In this document: positions 1 through 5,960 of the stretch, in pieces
Layout of the letters: every line of letters begins with the position of its first letter
Numbering within the stretch: the first letter of the stretch is position 1
Virus record (IMG/VR): IMGVR_UViG_3300031963_000607
Location: 1 to 31,805 of that record
DNA length: 31,805 nt
Strand: one strand, 5' to 3'
Source: a virus
The notes under the pieces: model-generated
What the model was told of the DNA's origin: nothing
The model's input: the letters and a program-made list of their open reading frames with translations, nothing else
Database searches by the model: none
Position numbers and translations under genes: made by a program

Positions 1-102
1 TACGGGATTGGGGGCGAGTGGATCACGACTTTCAAGGGGCATGTATGCCCGGAGTGCGAGTCAACTAATTTCGAGATGGAGGATAGCGACAATGAAGATT
101 GA
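1..102 (+). CDS. C-terminal end of a small zinc-ribbon protein (partial)
   Basis: The first reading frame is open from the window edge to a TGA and encodes the last 33 residues of a protein. The visible part has a CPEC knuckle (VCPECES) followed by a very acidic tail (MEDSDNED), the usual look of half of a small phage zinc ribbon. The other Cys pair and the start lie outside the window. Its stop overlaps the next gene's start by 11 nt, which fits the tightly packed operon that follows. The function is unknown and the call rests only on the Cys pair and the packing. Confidence 0.5.
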   Translation, partial: YGIGGEWITTFKGHVCPECESTNFEMEDSDNED

Positions 103-562
103 ACTGAAGAACATCAAGCATGCCGCATTCGCGAGTCAAGAGACGCAATGTTTCGAGGCCTCGCTTTACATCAACGGCAAGCCGCGGGGGACGGTGAGCA
201 ACGAGGGATACGGTGGTGCGGATCGATTCTCCGATCACGCAGCCGAAGACGAACTGAATGCCTACGCGAAGACCCTGCCGCCCCGCACTTACGAGTGGGA
301 TGGCAAGACGCACGAGTTCGACCAGACGGCGGATTCGCTGGTGCAGGAAATTCTGGGCGAGCACCTGTCGCGCAAGCAATTGCAGCGGGTCATGCGTGAC
401 AAGGTGGTGTACTTGAAGGACGGCAAACTCTGGCAGACCACCGCGATTAAGAGCGCGGAGCAGCGGGCGAAGTACATTGCGCTGAAGGAGAGTGAGGGCA
501 AGACGGTGCTGAATTCGCTGCCGCTGGCGGATGCTGTGAAGATTTTTCGGGAGGTTGCATGA
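92..562 (+). CDS. conserved hypothetical phage protein, 156 aa
   Basis: I do not recognise a family for this 156-residue soluble protein (MKIELKNIKHAAFAS...). An in-frame extension upstream exists, but the ATG at 92 is preferred: a GGAGG lies at 78-82 and the N-terminus MKIELKNIK reads as a beta strand. The middle contains an acidic, aromatic stretch, and the C-terminal third (residues about 90-156) is charged and helical. No signal peptide or membrane segment is seen. Its stop overlaps the following methyltransferase start as ATGA, so the two are probably translationally coupled. A role is not inferable beyond membership of the accessory operon. Confidence 0.8.
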   Translation: MKIELKNIKHAAFASQETQCFEASLYINGKPRGTVSNEGYGGADRFSDHAAEDELNAYAKTLPPRTYEWDGKTHEFDQTADSLVQEILGEHLSRKQLQRVMRDKVVYLKDGKLWQTTAIKSAEQRAKYIALKESEGKTVLNSLPLADAVKIFREVA

Positions 563-1200
563 ACTCGTTACGCATGAACCGGATGACACTTTCACCGGCA
601 GTCTGGGCAGCGATTGCACCGGAGGGGATTCGGACTTACTACTCTGGCGCGAGCGAGGGCAAGTTGGTCGAGCAAGCGGAGTACCGCACGGGGTCGATCA
701 GTTCGCAGGATGCTGCGGAGCTGCGGGCAATTGTGGAGTATTTCGAGCCGTCTGTAATCGCGGAGGTGGGTACTTATATCGGGCGCAGCACGCGAGCAAT
801 GGCTGCGGGGAATCTCTCGAGGGGCGAGGATCACTTGACGATTTATACGTGCGACTCATCGAACGCCATTCAGATCGGGCCGGTATACGGGGCGAAGGTA
901 GTCCAGCACCCGAAGACGACCTCGACGCAGATGTTTGAGGAGTTGTACTCCGCAGCCGTCAGCGTGGACATGTTTTACATCGACGGGCGCTTGAGCCACC
1001 AGGATGCGGGGTTGATGAAGAAATTGAACCCCGACGCGCTGATTGTGCTGGACGATTTTGAGGGCATTGAGAAGGGGGTCGCGAATGCTTCTGTGTTATT
1101 GAGCAACACCTTCAGCCAGCATTTTCTGGTGTACCCGCGAGCGGGCGGGAAGACGGCGCTGATGGTTTCGCAGCGGTGCTTGCAACTGACACCGCAGTAG
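559..1200 (+). CDS. class I SAM-dependent methyltransferase (Methyltransf_24-like)
   Basis: The protein has 213 residues. A Rossmann motif I, EVGTYIGRST, lies at about residues 69-78, followed by an acidic strand end at D99 (YTCDSS), FYIDGRLSHQDA at 139-150 and IVLDDFEGIEKG at 162-173. This order of glycine loop, then D-G-x-x-S/H, then D-D is typical of small O-methyltransferases of the Methyltransf_24 type, which transfer a methyl group from S-adenosylmethionine to hydroxyls of sugars or small molecules. The substrate cannot be read from the sequence. Translation starts inside the previous stop (ATGA) after a GGGAGG; a second ATG at 574 is possible. Together with the methyltransferase at 4280 and the glycosyltransferases downstream it suggests glycan modification. 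Confidence 0.75.
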   Translation: MNSLRMNRMTLSPAVWAAIAPEGIRTYYSGASEGKLVEQAEYRTGSISSQDAAELRAIVEYFEPSVIAEVGTYIGRSTRAMAAGNLSRGEDHLTIYTCDSSNAIQIGPVYGAKVVQHPKTTSTQMFEELYSAAVSVDMFYIDGRLSHQDAGLMKKLNPDALIVLDDFEGIEKGVANASVLLSNTFSQHFLVYPRAGGKTALMVSQRCLQLTPQ

Positions 1201-1203
1201 GTG

Positions 1204-1218
1204 ATCCCAAATTGGGAT
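1204..1218. promoter_or_regulatory. 15-bp perfect palindrome next to a promoter (operator-like)
   Basis: ATCCCAA-A-TTGGGAT is a perfect inverted repeat with 7-bp arms and a single central base. It lies just after the methyltransferase stop and its last base is the first base of a candidate -35 box. As RNA it would be too tight to fold well, so a repressor or activator site is more likely than a terminator. No second copy was noticed in the other promoter region examined (11387-11497). Confidence 0.4.
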
Positions 1219-1245
1219 TGACTACTCAAGCCGGTTGGGTATCAT
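1218..1245 (+). promoter_or_regulatory. candidate sigma70 promoter
   Basis: TTGACT (1218-1223) and TATCAT (1240-1245) are separated by 16 bp in one of the few intergenic gaps (90 bp) of the left region. This would drive the small-gene operon starting at 1291. The match is good (5/6 and 4/6 to consensus) and the flanking palindrome supports a regulated promoter. Transcription has not been shown. Confidence 0.45.
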
Positions 1246-1290
1246 TGGTTGGGACTGGTGAATTTATCTGCTTACTTTTAGGAGAGAGCA

Positions 1291-1641
1291 ATGTACCAGG
1301 TGATGAATAATTTTCGGGTAGCGAACGGCACTCACTTTGTGGGTTTGGTGGAGGCGACTTACGAGGAGCTGCGCCAGACGTTTGGTAAGCCGCTGACGGC
1401 AGCGGATGACAACACGCGGGCGGAGTGGGTGGTGTTGTTTGACACTGAAGAGGGGGATGTGGTGGCGACGGTATATGACTGGAAGTGCCAAGACATTCCG
1501 CTTGATCAGATGAAGATTTGGAACGTGGGTGGGAAGTCTATTGACGCGCTGATTCAGATTGAGGATGCGGTGCGATTCACGCGGGATATGAACGCGCACG
1601 ATGACGAGCAGGCGAGGCAGTGGGAGTTGTCGTACGAATGA
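1291..1641 (+). CDS. conserved hypothetical phage protein, 116 aa
   Basis: This 116-residue protein has a clear AGGAGA ribosome site 6-7 nt before its ATG and is the first gene after the candidate promoter. The layout resembles a small conserved phage family: an N-terminal strand, a helix containing FGKPL, then EWVVLFDTEEGDVVATVYDWK and WNVGGKS, and a charged helix ending in LSYE. The middle looks like a compact beta sheet. No catalytic motif, zinc site or membrane segment is visible, so the function is unknown. Its stop overlaps the next start as ATGA. Confidence 0.8.
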   Translation: MYQVMNNFRVANGTHFVGLVEATYEELRQTFGKPLTAADDNTRAEWVVLFDTEEGDVVATVYDWKCQDIPLDQMKIWNVGGKSIDALIQIEDAVRFTRDMNAHDDEQARQWELSYE

Positions 1642-1991
1642 ACGACTTTCGCGAGCGTTGGGGGCTGGCGCCGAAGAAGTTGGTGGTCTGTCCTCGATGT
1701 CACACCGAGCACCGTGGGCGGTGTCACTTCATGCGCTTGAGCACGACGCGAGCGCCTCGCGTGGAGGAGGTTCTGCGATGGATGGAGCGCAAGAGCGAGC
1801 GGATGCGGTTGTTACACGCTCGCAAACTGATACGGGAGTTAAGCGATGGAATCGAAGAGGGACGGAGCACCGGGCGATGGACGGTTGGGCGTTGGAAGCC
1901 GACGCCAACGGAAAGTCGAACGTATTTGGGAGTTGATCCGCGAGAAGCAAAGAGAAATACGCTCACTCGAGAGCCAACTAGCGAGGACTGA
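1638..1991 (+). CDS. small basic zinc-finger-like protein, 117 aa
   Basis: The ATG at 1638 overlaps the previous stop (ATGA). Near the N-terminus VVCPRCHTEHRGRCHF supplies C18, C21, H25 and C29/H30, a possible zinc knuckle, followed by an Arg-rich helical stretch (residues about 40-75) that could bind nucleic acid. The last 48 residues are low in recognisable structure and are overlapped by another open frame starting at 1846, so the true C-terminus may differ (see the overlapping ORF). The function is unknown; a nucleic-acid-binding role is inferred only from the Cys pair and the basic helix. Confidence 0.6.
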   Translation: MNDFRERWGLAPKKLVVCPRCHTEHRGRCHFMRLSTTRAPRVEEVLRWMERKSERMRLLHARKLIRELSDGIEEGRSTGRWTVGRWKPTPTESRTYLGVDPREAKRNTLTREPTSED

Positions 1992-2049
1992 TCCAAATGA
2001 ACTGGTTGAACCGATTGATACGAAGACTAAAGCACAAGGCGAAACTTGA
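1846..2049 (+). CDS. possible overlapping small coiled-coil gene, 67 aa
   Basis: This is an alternative frame inside the end of the preceding gene. It has a good ribosome site (GGGAG, about 8 nt before the ATG), and residues about 20-48 form an amphipathic, charged helix (VERIWELIREKQREIRSLES). The frame looks more protein-like here than the C-terminus of the 117-aa frame, but it also overlaps the 39-aa gene at 1997 by 53 nt. It could be a real overprinted gene, or the natural continuation of the 1638 gene if the assembly carries a frameshift. Confidence 0.4.
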   Translation: MESKRDGAPGDGRLGVGSRRQRKVERIWELIREKQREIRSLESQLARTDPNELVEPIDTKTKAQGET

Positions 2050-2116
2050 CTGGAATCACGTACCGCCGCCGAACTGGGCGTGCTCGCGCCGTCGCACGGG
2101 AGGGTTTTACTGGTGA
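1997..2116 (+). CDS. small basic aromatic-rich protein, 39 aa
   Basis: This short gene begins MNWLNRLIRRLKHK and continues with a Pro/Trp-rich stretch and RRRTGGFYW at the end. It has GAGG about 10 nt upstream, starts 5 nt after the preceding stop, and its TGA overlaps the GTG start of the next gene (GTGA). The tiling supports a real gene despite its size. The N-terminal 18 residues form an amphipathic basic helix; the function is unknown. Confidence 0.5.
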   Translation: MNWLNRLIRRLKHKAKLDWNHVPPPNWACSRRRTGGFYW

Positions 2117-2292
2117 ACATGGAGTACTCACAAGACCGGCTGCGAGCGCAGATTCGGAAGCTGGAAGACAAGATGGATCGGATGAGCGAGGAGTTTGAAC
2201 TACGCCAGCGCGAGGCGCTGATGGGTGAGATTGTGGTGTGCGTGGTGATGTTTTTTATTGGGATGCTGTGCGGGTGGGTGATTGCATCGTGA
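2113..2292 (+). CDS. small single-pass membrane protein with coiled coil, 59 aa
   Basis: The GTG at 2113 is chosen over the ATG at 2119 because GGGAGG lies 8 nt upstream and the GTGA overlap matches its neighbours. Residues about 3-36 form a charged heptad-like helix (LRAQIRKLEDKMDRMSEEF). The C-terminal 22 residues (EIVVCVVMFFIGMLCGWVIAS) form one membrane helix, giving a tail-anchored, N-in topology. Such proteins can be accessory lysis or membrane-interaction factors, but the gene sits far from the lysis cassette and no function can be assigned. Confidence 0.65.
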   Translation: MNMEYSQDRLRAQIRKLEDKMDRMSEEFELRQREALMGEIVVCVVMFFIGMLCGWVIAS

Positions 2293-2858
2293 AGGTTCTG
2301 ATTGCATGTGAGTATTCTGGTGCGGTTCGCCGTGCGTTTCGCGAACGGGGGCATGACGCATGGTCGTGCGACTTGTTGCCGGCGGACGATGGCAGCGAGC
2401 ACCACTACCAAGACGATGTGCGTAATGTTCTCGGGCGAGGCAAGCCGTGGGCTGAACTGCCGTGGGACTTAATGATTGCGCACCCGCCTTGTACTCATCT
2501 TGCAGTGAGCGGAGCGCGTTGGTTTAAGGAGAAGCGATTTGAGCAGGGGGAGGCGCTAGAGTTTGTAAGATTCCTTTTGGATGCGCCGATACCGCGCATT
2601 GCGCTTGAGAATCCGGTGAGCATTATCAGCAGCCGCATCAGAAAGCCCGACCAGATCATTCAGCCGTGGCAGTTTGGGCATGGGGAGACCAAGGCAACGT
2701 GTCTTTGGTTGAAGAATCTTCCGCTGTTGAAGCCGACGAACATTGTCGAAGGGAGGGAAGCTCGCATTCACAAGATGCCGCCCTCTGCTGACCGATGGAA
2801 GAAGCGCAGCGAGACGTACGCTGGGATTGCATCTGCGATGGCGGAGCAGTGGGCATGA
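2289..2858 (+). CDS. short DNA cytosine methyltransferase-like protein (Dcm-like)
   Basis: The GTG at 2289 overlaps the previous stop (GTGA). The 189-residue product begins KVLIACEYSGAVRRAF, a SAM-binding motif I, has a motif-II-like CDLLPAD at 27-33, then AHPPCTHL at 64-71 carrying the catalytic-type Pro-Cys, and ENPV at 107-110 corresponding to motif VI. It is much shorter than typical C5-cytosine methyltransferases (over 300 aa) and has no obvious target-recognition domain. Members of this short phage family are usually annotated as SAM or DNA cytosine methyltransferases. A likely role is methylation of phage DNA against host restriction, but activity without a recognisable recognition domain is uncertain. 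Confidence 0.7.
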   Translation: MKVLIACEYSGAVRRAFRERGHDAWSCDLLPADDGSEHHYQDDVRNVLGRGKPWAELPWDLMIAHPPCTHLAVSGARWFKEKRFEQGEALEFVRFLLDAPIPRIALENPVSIISSRIRKPDQIIQPWQFGHGETKATCLWLKNLPLLKPTNIVEGREARIHKMPPSADRWKKRSETYAGIASAMAEQWA

Positions 2859-3040
2859 AGTACTACTGCTCTCACTGCGAGTCGGTGATGGAGCGGGACT
2901 CAAAAAAGGTTTGGATGAATTCATTTTGTAGTGACACTGGCAAGACGGTAAGAATCTATAGGAGAACTAGACATGCAAATCGACAGAGAAAGCCCGCCGG
3001 GGGCGTGGCAGCGGGAGTGGGACGCAAGGAGTCACACTGA
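2855..3040 (+). CDS. small zinc-ribbon protein, 61 aa
   Basis: It starts inside the preceding stop (ATGA). YYCSHCES gives C5 and C8, and SFCSDTGK gives C25, in a short strand-rich domain typical of tiny phage zinc ribbons; the fourth ligand is not obvious. After residue 35 the protein becomes basic (RRTRHANRQRK). The last 22 codons overlap the next gene by 68 nt, which is more than usual here, so this C-terminus may be weakly constrained. Nucleic-acid binding is a guess from composition. Confidence 0.6.
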   Translation: MKYYCSHCESVMERDSKKVWMNSFCSDTGKTVRIYRRTRHANRQRKPAGGVAAGVGRKESH

Positions 3041-3170
3041 AACGGAGTACCGCCAGGAGATACGGGAGATGCGCGAGCGGATATGGTACTACCTCAAGCA
3101 AATTGCGGAGCTGGAGCAGGAAGTGAAGGAGTTACGCGCCAAAGATGCAAGATGGGTGCAGGAACCATGA
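2973..3170 (+). CDS. small coiled-coil protein, 65 aa
   Basis: It is preceded by AGGAGA at an ideal distance. After an N-terminal MQIDRESPPGAWQREWDARS, residues about 22-58 make one long charged amphipathic helix (YRQEIREMRERIWYYLKQI followed by an E/L/K-rich stretch), so the protein probably forms a dimeric or higher coiled coil. No membrane segment is present. Its stop overlaps the next gene (ATGA). The function is unknown. Confidence 0.65.
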   Translation: MQIDRESPPGAWQREWDARSHTETEYRQEIREMRERIWYYLKQIAELEQEVKELRAKDARWVQEP

Positions 3171-3394
3171 TTAGCGAAGACATGAAAGTATGGAACGATT
3201 ATTGGCTTTCAACTCACGGTGCGCTTGAAGATTTTTGCAAGTTAGTTTCGGCTCGTGCTGCCGCAGCCGAGCGGGAGGCGTGTGCGAAGTTGTGTGAGGA
3301 TATTCCGGTGCCGCAAGACCCAACAGAATTGACGCATATTCCAACACTTGAGCGATGCGCCGCCGCCATCCGTGCTAGAGGAGAAAGCAAATGA
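3167..3394 (+). CDS. small helical phage protein, paralogous motif family, 75 aa
   Basis: The ATG overlaps the previous stop. The protein contains ALEDFCKLV, then AAAEREACAKLCEDI at about residues 30-45, and ends ERCAAAIRARGESK. The AAAERxACAK and xAIRARG pieces recur in the product of the gene at 3747, and the ALExxxKxxxLV piece also appears at the end of the product of the gene at 3391. Small phage proteins with this architecture are common as hypothetical proteins in accessory regions. The function is unknown; the helical, Cys-bearing AERxACAK segment may be an interaction module. Confidence 0.65.
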   Translation: MISEDMKVWNDYWLSTHGALEDFCKLVSARAAAAEREACAKLCEDIPVPQDPTELTHIPTLERCAAAIRARGESK

Positions 3395-3750
3395 CATCTG
3401 TGCACCAAAAGAAAGAACTTGGCCGGTGGCTACTGCCGGGCGCGGAGGGTGTCCAGCAGTTTGGAGTAACCCGAAAACCCCACGCATTCCACCGCGCCAT
3501 GATGCGGATATGTTTTGGCTGGCAGTGGATGGACAAGGAACTGACTTGTGACTACTGCAACCTTTACCCAAGGCTGCGTAGGAAAACACACTGCGCAGAG
3601 TGCGCCCGTTCGCTTGAAGGCGGCGAGTTATATAACGTGATCAAACTTGCCGAGAAAGCCGGGATCGTATTCGGAACGAGCAGCACGCATATCACAGTGC
3701 AGAAATTGGAAAAGTTTTTCGCTCTTGTACAAGGAGTCAACAAGCCATGA
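3391..3750 (+). CDS. small zinc-binding phage protein, 119 aa
   Basis: The ATG overlaps the preceding stop and follows GAGGAGA. The middle has FGWQWMDKE, then CDYCNLYPRLRRKTHCAEC with C53, C56, C68 and C71, a clean CxxC-x11-CxxC zinc ribbon. The C-terminal 40 residues (NVIKLAEKAGI ... LEKFFALV) resemble the N-terminal segment of the next gene's product (EVIELARKAGL ... LEEIDKFATLV), suggesting shared modules. No enzyme motif is seen. Confidence 0.65.
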   Translation: MTSVHQKKELGRWLLPGAEGVQQFGVTRKPHAFHRAMMRICFGWQWMDKELTCDYCNLYPRLRRKTHCAECARSLEGGELYNVIKLAEKAGIVFGTSSTHITVQKLEKFFALVQGVNKP

Positions 3751-4106
3751 CCGGCCATAAACGACCCCGTAACCGGACAAAGGTGATGCAACCGGCCACA
3801 AATGACCGCTTGCCTAGCCGTGAAGTGATCGAACTTGCCCGCAAGGCAGGGCTTCTGGACAAAGTAGACCTGTCCGAAGACTACCTCATCCCCGCCTGGG
3901 CCGCGCTAGAGGAGATCGACAAGTTCGCCACGCTCGTTGCCGCAGCCGAACGAAAAGCGTGTGCGAAGATTGCAGACGATGAAGCGAATGACGCGATGAC
4001 GGCGGGGGAACACAACTCAAAGTCTAACGCAGCATGGAACATAAGTCTGACGGCAAAGAGAGTTGCCGACGCTATCCGTGCGAGGGGGAGCAGTAATGCC
4101 GGCTAA
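3747..4106 (+). CDS. small helical phage protein, paralogous motif family, 119 aa
   Basis: It starts in an ATGA overlap. A basic, Pro/Asn-rich N-terminus (about 25 residues) leads to EVIELARKAGLLDKVD, then ALEEIDKFATLVAAAERKACAKIAD and a final AKRVADAIRARGSSNAG. The AAAERxACAK and AIRARG modules match the gene at 3167; a 29-bp stretch at 3940-3968 matches 3261-3289 at 25 of 29 bases. This suggests local duplication or domain shuffling. The protein is soluble and helical, with no catalytic signature. Confidence 0.65.
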   Translation: MTGHKRPRNRTKVMQPATNDRLPSREVIELARKAGLLDKVDLSEDYLIPAWAALEEIDKFATLVAAAERKACAKIADDEANDAMTAGEHNSKSNAAWNISLTAKRVADAIRARGSSNAG

Positions 4107-4287
4107 AGAATCCCCGCCGCCCACGCTACGCGGCATCATGTTTGTTTTGTTTTTGATGTTCCTACTTACCATTCTTCCCATAGCACTGGTGATCTGGCTA
4201 ATTACCGTTCTTCCTTGGCAATTCTCCGCTGGCGTAGCAGCCGGTATGTTCATTATGTTTTTCACACGAAGGAGGAAGCATGATTGA
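4096..4287 (+). CDS. small double-pass membrane protein, 63 aa
   Basis: The start at 4096 is chosen because GGGGGAG lies about 8 nt upstream; an in-frame extension to 4063 would overlap the neighbour more. After a short MPAKESPPPTLRG leader, residues about 14-36 and 38-57 form two hydrophobic segments, ending in TRRRKHD, so both ends are probably cytoplasmic. Two-helix proteins of this size include class II holins, but the real lysis genes lie at 30-31 kb, so an unknown membrane role in takeover or superinfection exclusion is equally possible. Confidence 0.6.
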   Translation: MPAKESPPPTLRGIMFVLFLMFLLTILPIALVIWLITVLPWQFSAGVAAGMFIMFFTRRRKHD

Positions 4288-4990
4288 TCCAATGTCGAGG
4301 GGCGGCGTTCGTCGGTATCTGGATACCGTCAAGCCGGAGGAGTACTTGCCGAACACGGGCGAGGTGAACCTACGGGAGATGACGCTGACCGGGCTGTGCG
4401 ATCTATACGGCAGCGACAAGGGCACGATCAAGCACCGATACACTGATGTGTACGAGCGCCTCATCGACTGGCTGATTTGCGCAGAGGATCTTCCTCGAGC
4501 GGACTGCGACTTTATGATTGCTGAAGCGGGGATTGCATGCGGCGCGAGCCTGCGGGCATTCGCGAATTACCTTCCAGGCTCTACGATCTACGGCTACGAC
4601 ATCCGCCCGGAGTGCGCGGGGTTATGCGAGAACTTGCATAACGTGAACATTGTGATTGACGACCCAGCGAAGATGGAAGCGCCGGACTTTTGCTTTGACA
4701 TTTTCATTGACGACGCTTCGCACATTTCGGAGCAGATCGTTGCGATGTTTGAGAACTGCTGGGATTGGGTGAGACCCGGCGGGTACTACGTAATTGAGGA
4801 TCTGCGGTGTACCTATAATAAGGCGTACACTGAGCAGTTCCGCAGCCACTTTGATCCGAACGCGGTGAACGACCGGCGCAGTATCTTGGATTTGATGGAT
4901 ACTTTGATGCGCGTAGTTGATGCACGAGGTCCGGTCAAAGAGTTGAGTTACTACCCCCAGATGCTAGTCATAAGGAAGGATACGAAATGA
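4280..4990 (+). CDS. SAM-dependent O-methyltransferase, macrocin/mycinamicin sugar O-methyltransferase-like
   Basis: The protein has 236 residues. LYGSDKGTIKHRYTDVYERL at 42-61 is the hallmark YGSDKGT-H-YT-Y signature of macrocin-type and related sugar O-methyltransferases. A SAM loop follows at AEAGIACGASLRAF (81-94), YGYDI with D107 as the ribose-binding acidic residue, and FIDDASHISEQ (142-152) with RPGGYYVIEDL (165-175), whose Asp and Glu residues match the metal-binding set of that family. The known reaction is metal-dependent methylation of a sugar hydroxyl. Three glycosyltransferase genes follow in the same operon, so an O-methylated sugar is a reasonable product. It overlaps the previous gene by 8 nt. 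Confidence 0.75.
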   Translation: MIDPMSRGGVRRYLDTVKPEEYLPNTGEVNLREMTLTGLCDLYGSDKGTIKHRYTDVYERLIDWLICAEDLPRADCDFMIAEAGIACGASLRAFANYLPGSTIYGYDIRPECAGLCENLHNVNIVIDDPAKMEAPDFCFDIFIDDASHISEQIVAMFENCWDWVRPGGYYVIEDLRCTYNKAYTEQFRSHFDPNAVNDRRSILDLMDTLMRVVDARGPVKELSYYPQMLVIRKDTK

Positions 4991-5292
4991 GCGAGTTTGA
5001 TTACATGGAGAAGCCTCAAGTGGTGGAAAACCCGGAGGAGGTTTGGTGCAAGATCGGGCCAACCGGGGAGCTGGATGTTTTCAACTGGGAGTTTGTTGAA
5101 AAGATGGCTGCTGCATACGATCTGTCTGGTGCATTAGCACCGAAGACAAACCCGCAGATCATCTGCAAGCTGGCTGTTCTGATTCGCAAGCAGACCCTGC
5201 AACTGGCAGCGGAGTCAATGCTCAAGTACAAGGATCAGTCGGCGACTTCATCTGTGATTATCATTAAAGAAATGCTGGAGGAAGAGGCGTGA
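4987..5292 (+). CDS. conserved hypothetical protein, 101 aa
   Basis: It sits between the sugar O-methyltransferase and the first glycosyltransferase, with 4-nt overlaps at both ends (ATGA and GTGA). The N-terminal half is acidic with several aromatics (EVWCKIGPTGELDVFNWEF). The second half (residues about 50-101) is helical, amphipathic and ends EMLEEEA. No motif was recognised. Its position suggests co-expression with the glycan enzymes but gives no direct evidence of function. Confidence 0.7.
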   Translation: MSEFDYMEKPQVVENPEEVWCKIGPTGELDVFNWEFVEKMAAAYDLSGALAPKTNPQIICKLAVLIRKQTLQLAAESMLKYKDQSATSSVIIIKEMLEEEA

Positions 5293-5960
5293 ATCGTTTT
5301 GTATTCTTTCACGTTGGCGCTGACATCACATTCCCGACGAAGATGGTGAAGTCACTGAAGGAAGTGATGCCGGATTCGCAGGTCACGATGTGCACCGATG
5401 ATGCGACTCCGCAGGTACCTGGCGTAGACGATTACAAGTACTCGCAGGGTAACTACGAGCAGATCATGTACTGGCGAACGAAGGCATTTGCAGAGGCAAG
5501 GATCACGCAGCCGGCCGCGTACATTGACACGGACATGCTGTTCGTACTTCCGTTCTCACCGGCTGCGGTATTGGGCGAGCGCGAAGTTATGTTTTGTCGT
5601 CGCTCGTTTGATCGCGATGCGGGGTTCAACGGGGAGCAGCGGGACGGTGCATTCAAAAAGTACCACGGCATTCCGCTTGGTACGCTGTACCCGTACCTTG
5701 GGTGTATGACGATGACCAGTAACTATCATGCGTGGAAGTGCATGGCGATTCTGATGGGGTTCATGGACGAGCCGCTACGCAAGTGGTATGGCGATCAAGA
5801 GGCGCTGAAGGTGTACTCGCACATGCTACTGCCGGAGCTGGTTGGCGAGATCGAGGAGAGCGAGTACGCCTGCCTGCCCGACAGGCGATTACCCAATCAA
5901 GTACCGAAGGTGCTGCACTACAAGGGGCCGGCGCGTAAAGAGGCTTTCTTAAATGCTTAA
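5289..5960 (+). CDS. GT-A fold glycosyltransferase, 223 aa
   Basis: The GTG start overlaps the preceding stop (GTGA). Residues 3-10 form the first strand (RFVFFHVG), followed by helices and AAYIDTDMLF, whose D80-T-D82 is the DxD metal/nucleotide-sugar motif of GT-A glycosyltransferases. A C-terminal LHYKGPARK contains an HxxG element similar to the GT8 family metal-binding His. The enzyme should transfer a sugar from a nucleotide donor; donor and acceptor cannot be read. The length (223 aa) is on the short side for GT8. Three different glycosyltransferases in a row suggest stepwise glycan assembly on a phage or host molecule. Confidence 0.7.
   Translation: MNRFVFFHVGADITFPTKMVKSLKEVMPDSQVTMCTDDATPQVPGVDDYKYSQGNYEQIMYWRTKAFAEARITQPAAYIDTDMLFVLPFSPAAVLGEREVMFCRRSFDRDAGFNGEQRDGAFKKYHGIPLGTLYPYLGCMTMTSNYHAWKCMAILMGFMDEPLRKWYGDQEALKVYSHMLLPELVGEIEESEYACLPDRRLPNQVPKVLHYKGPARKEAFLNA

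Noticed and set aside
65-619. 184-codon minus-strand open frame opposite the first complete gene
   Set aside because: It mirrors the plus-strand gene codon pattern, has no ribosome site and would clash with the overlapping operon; a shadow.
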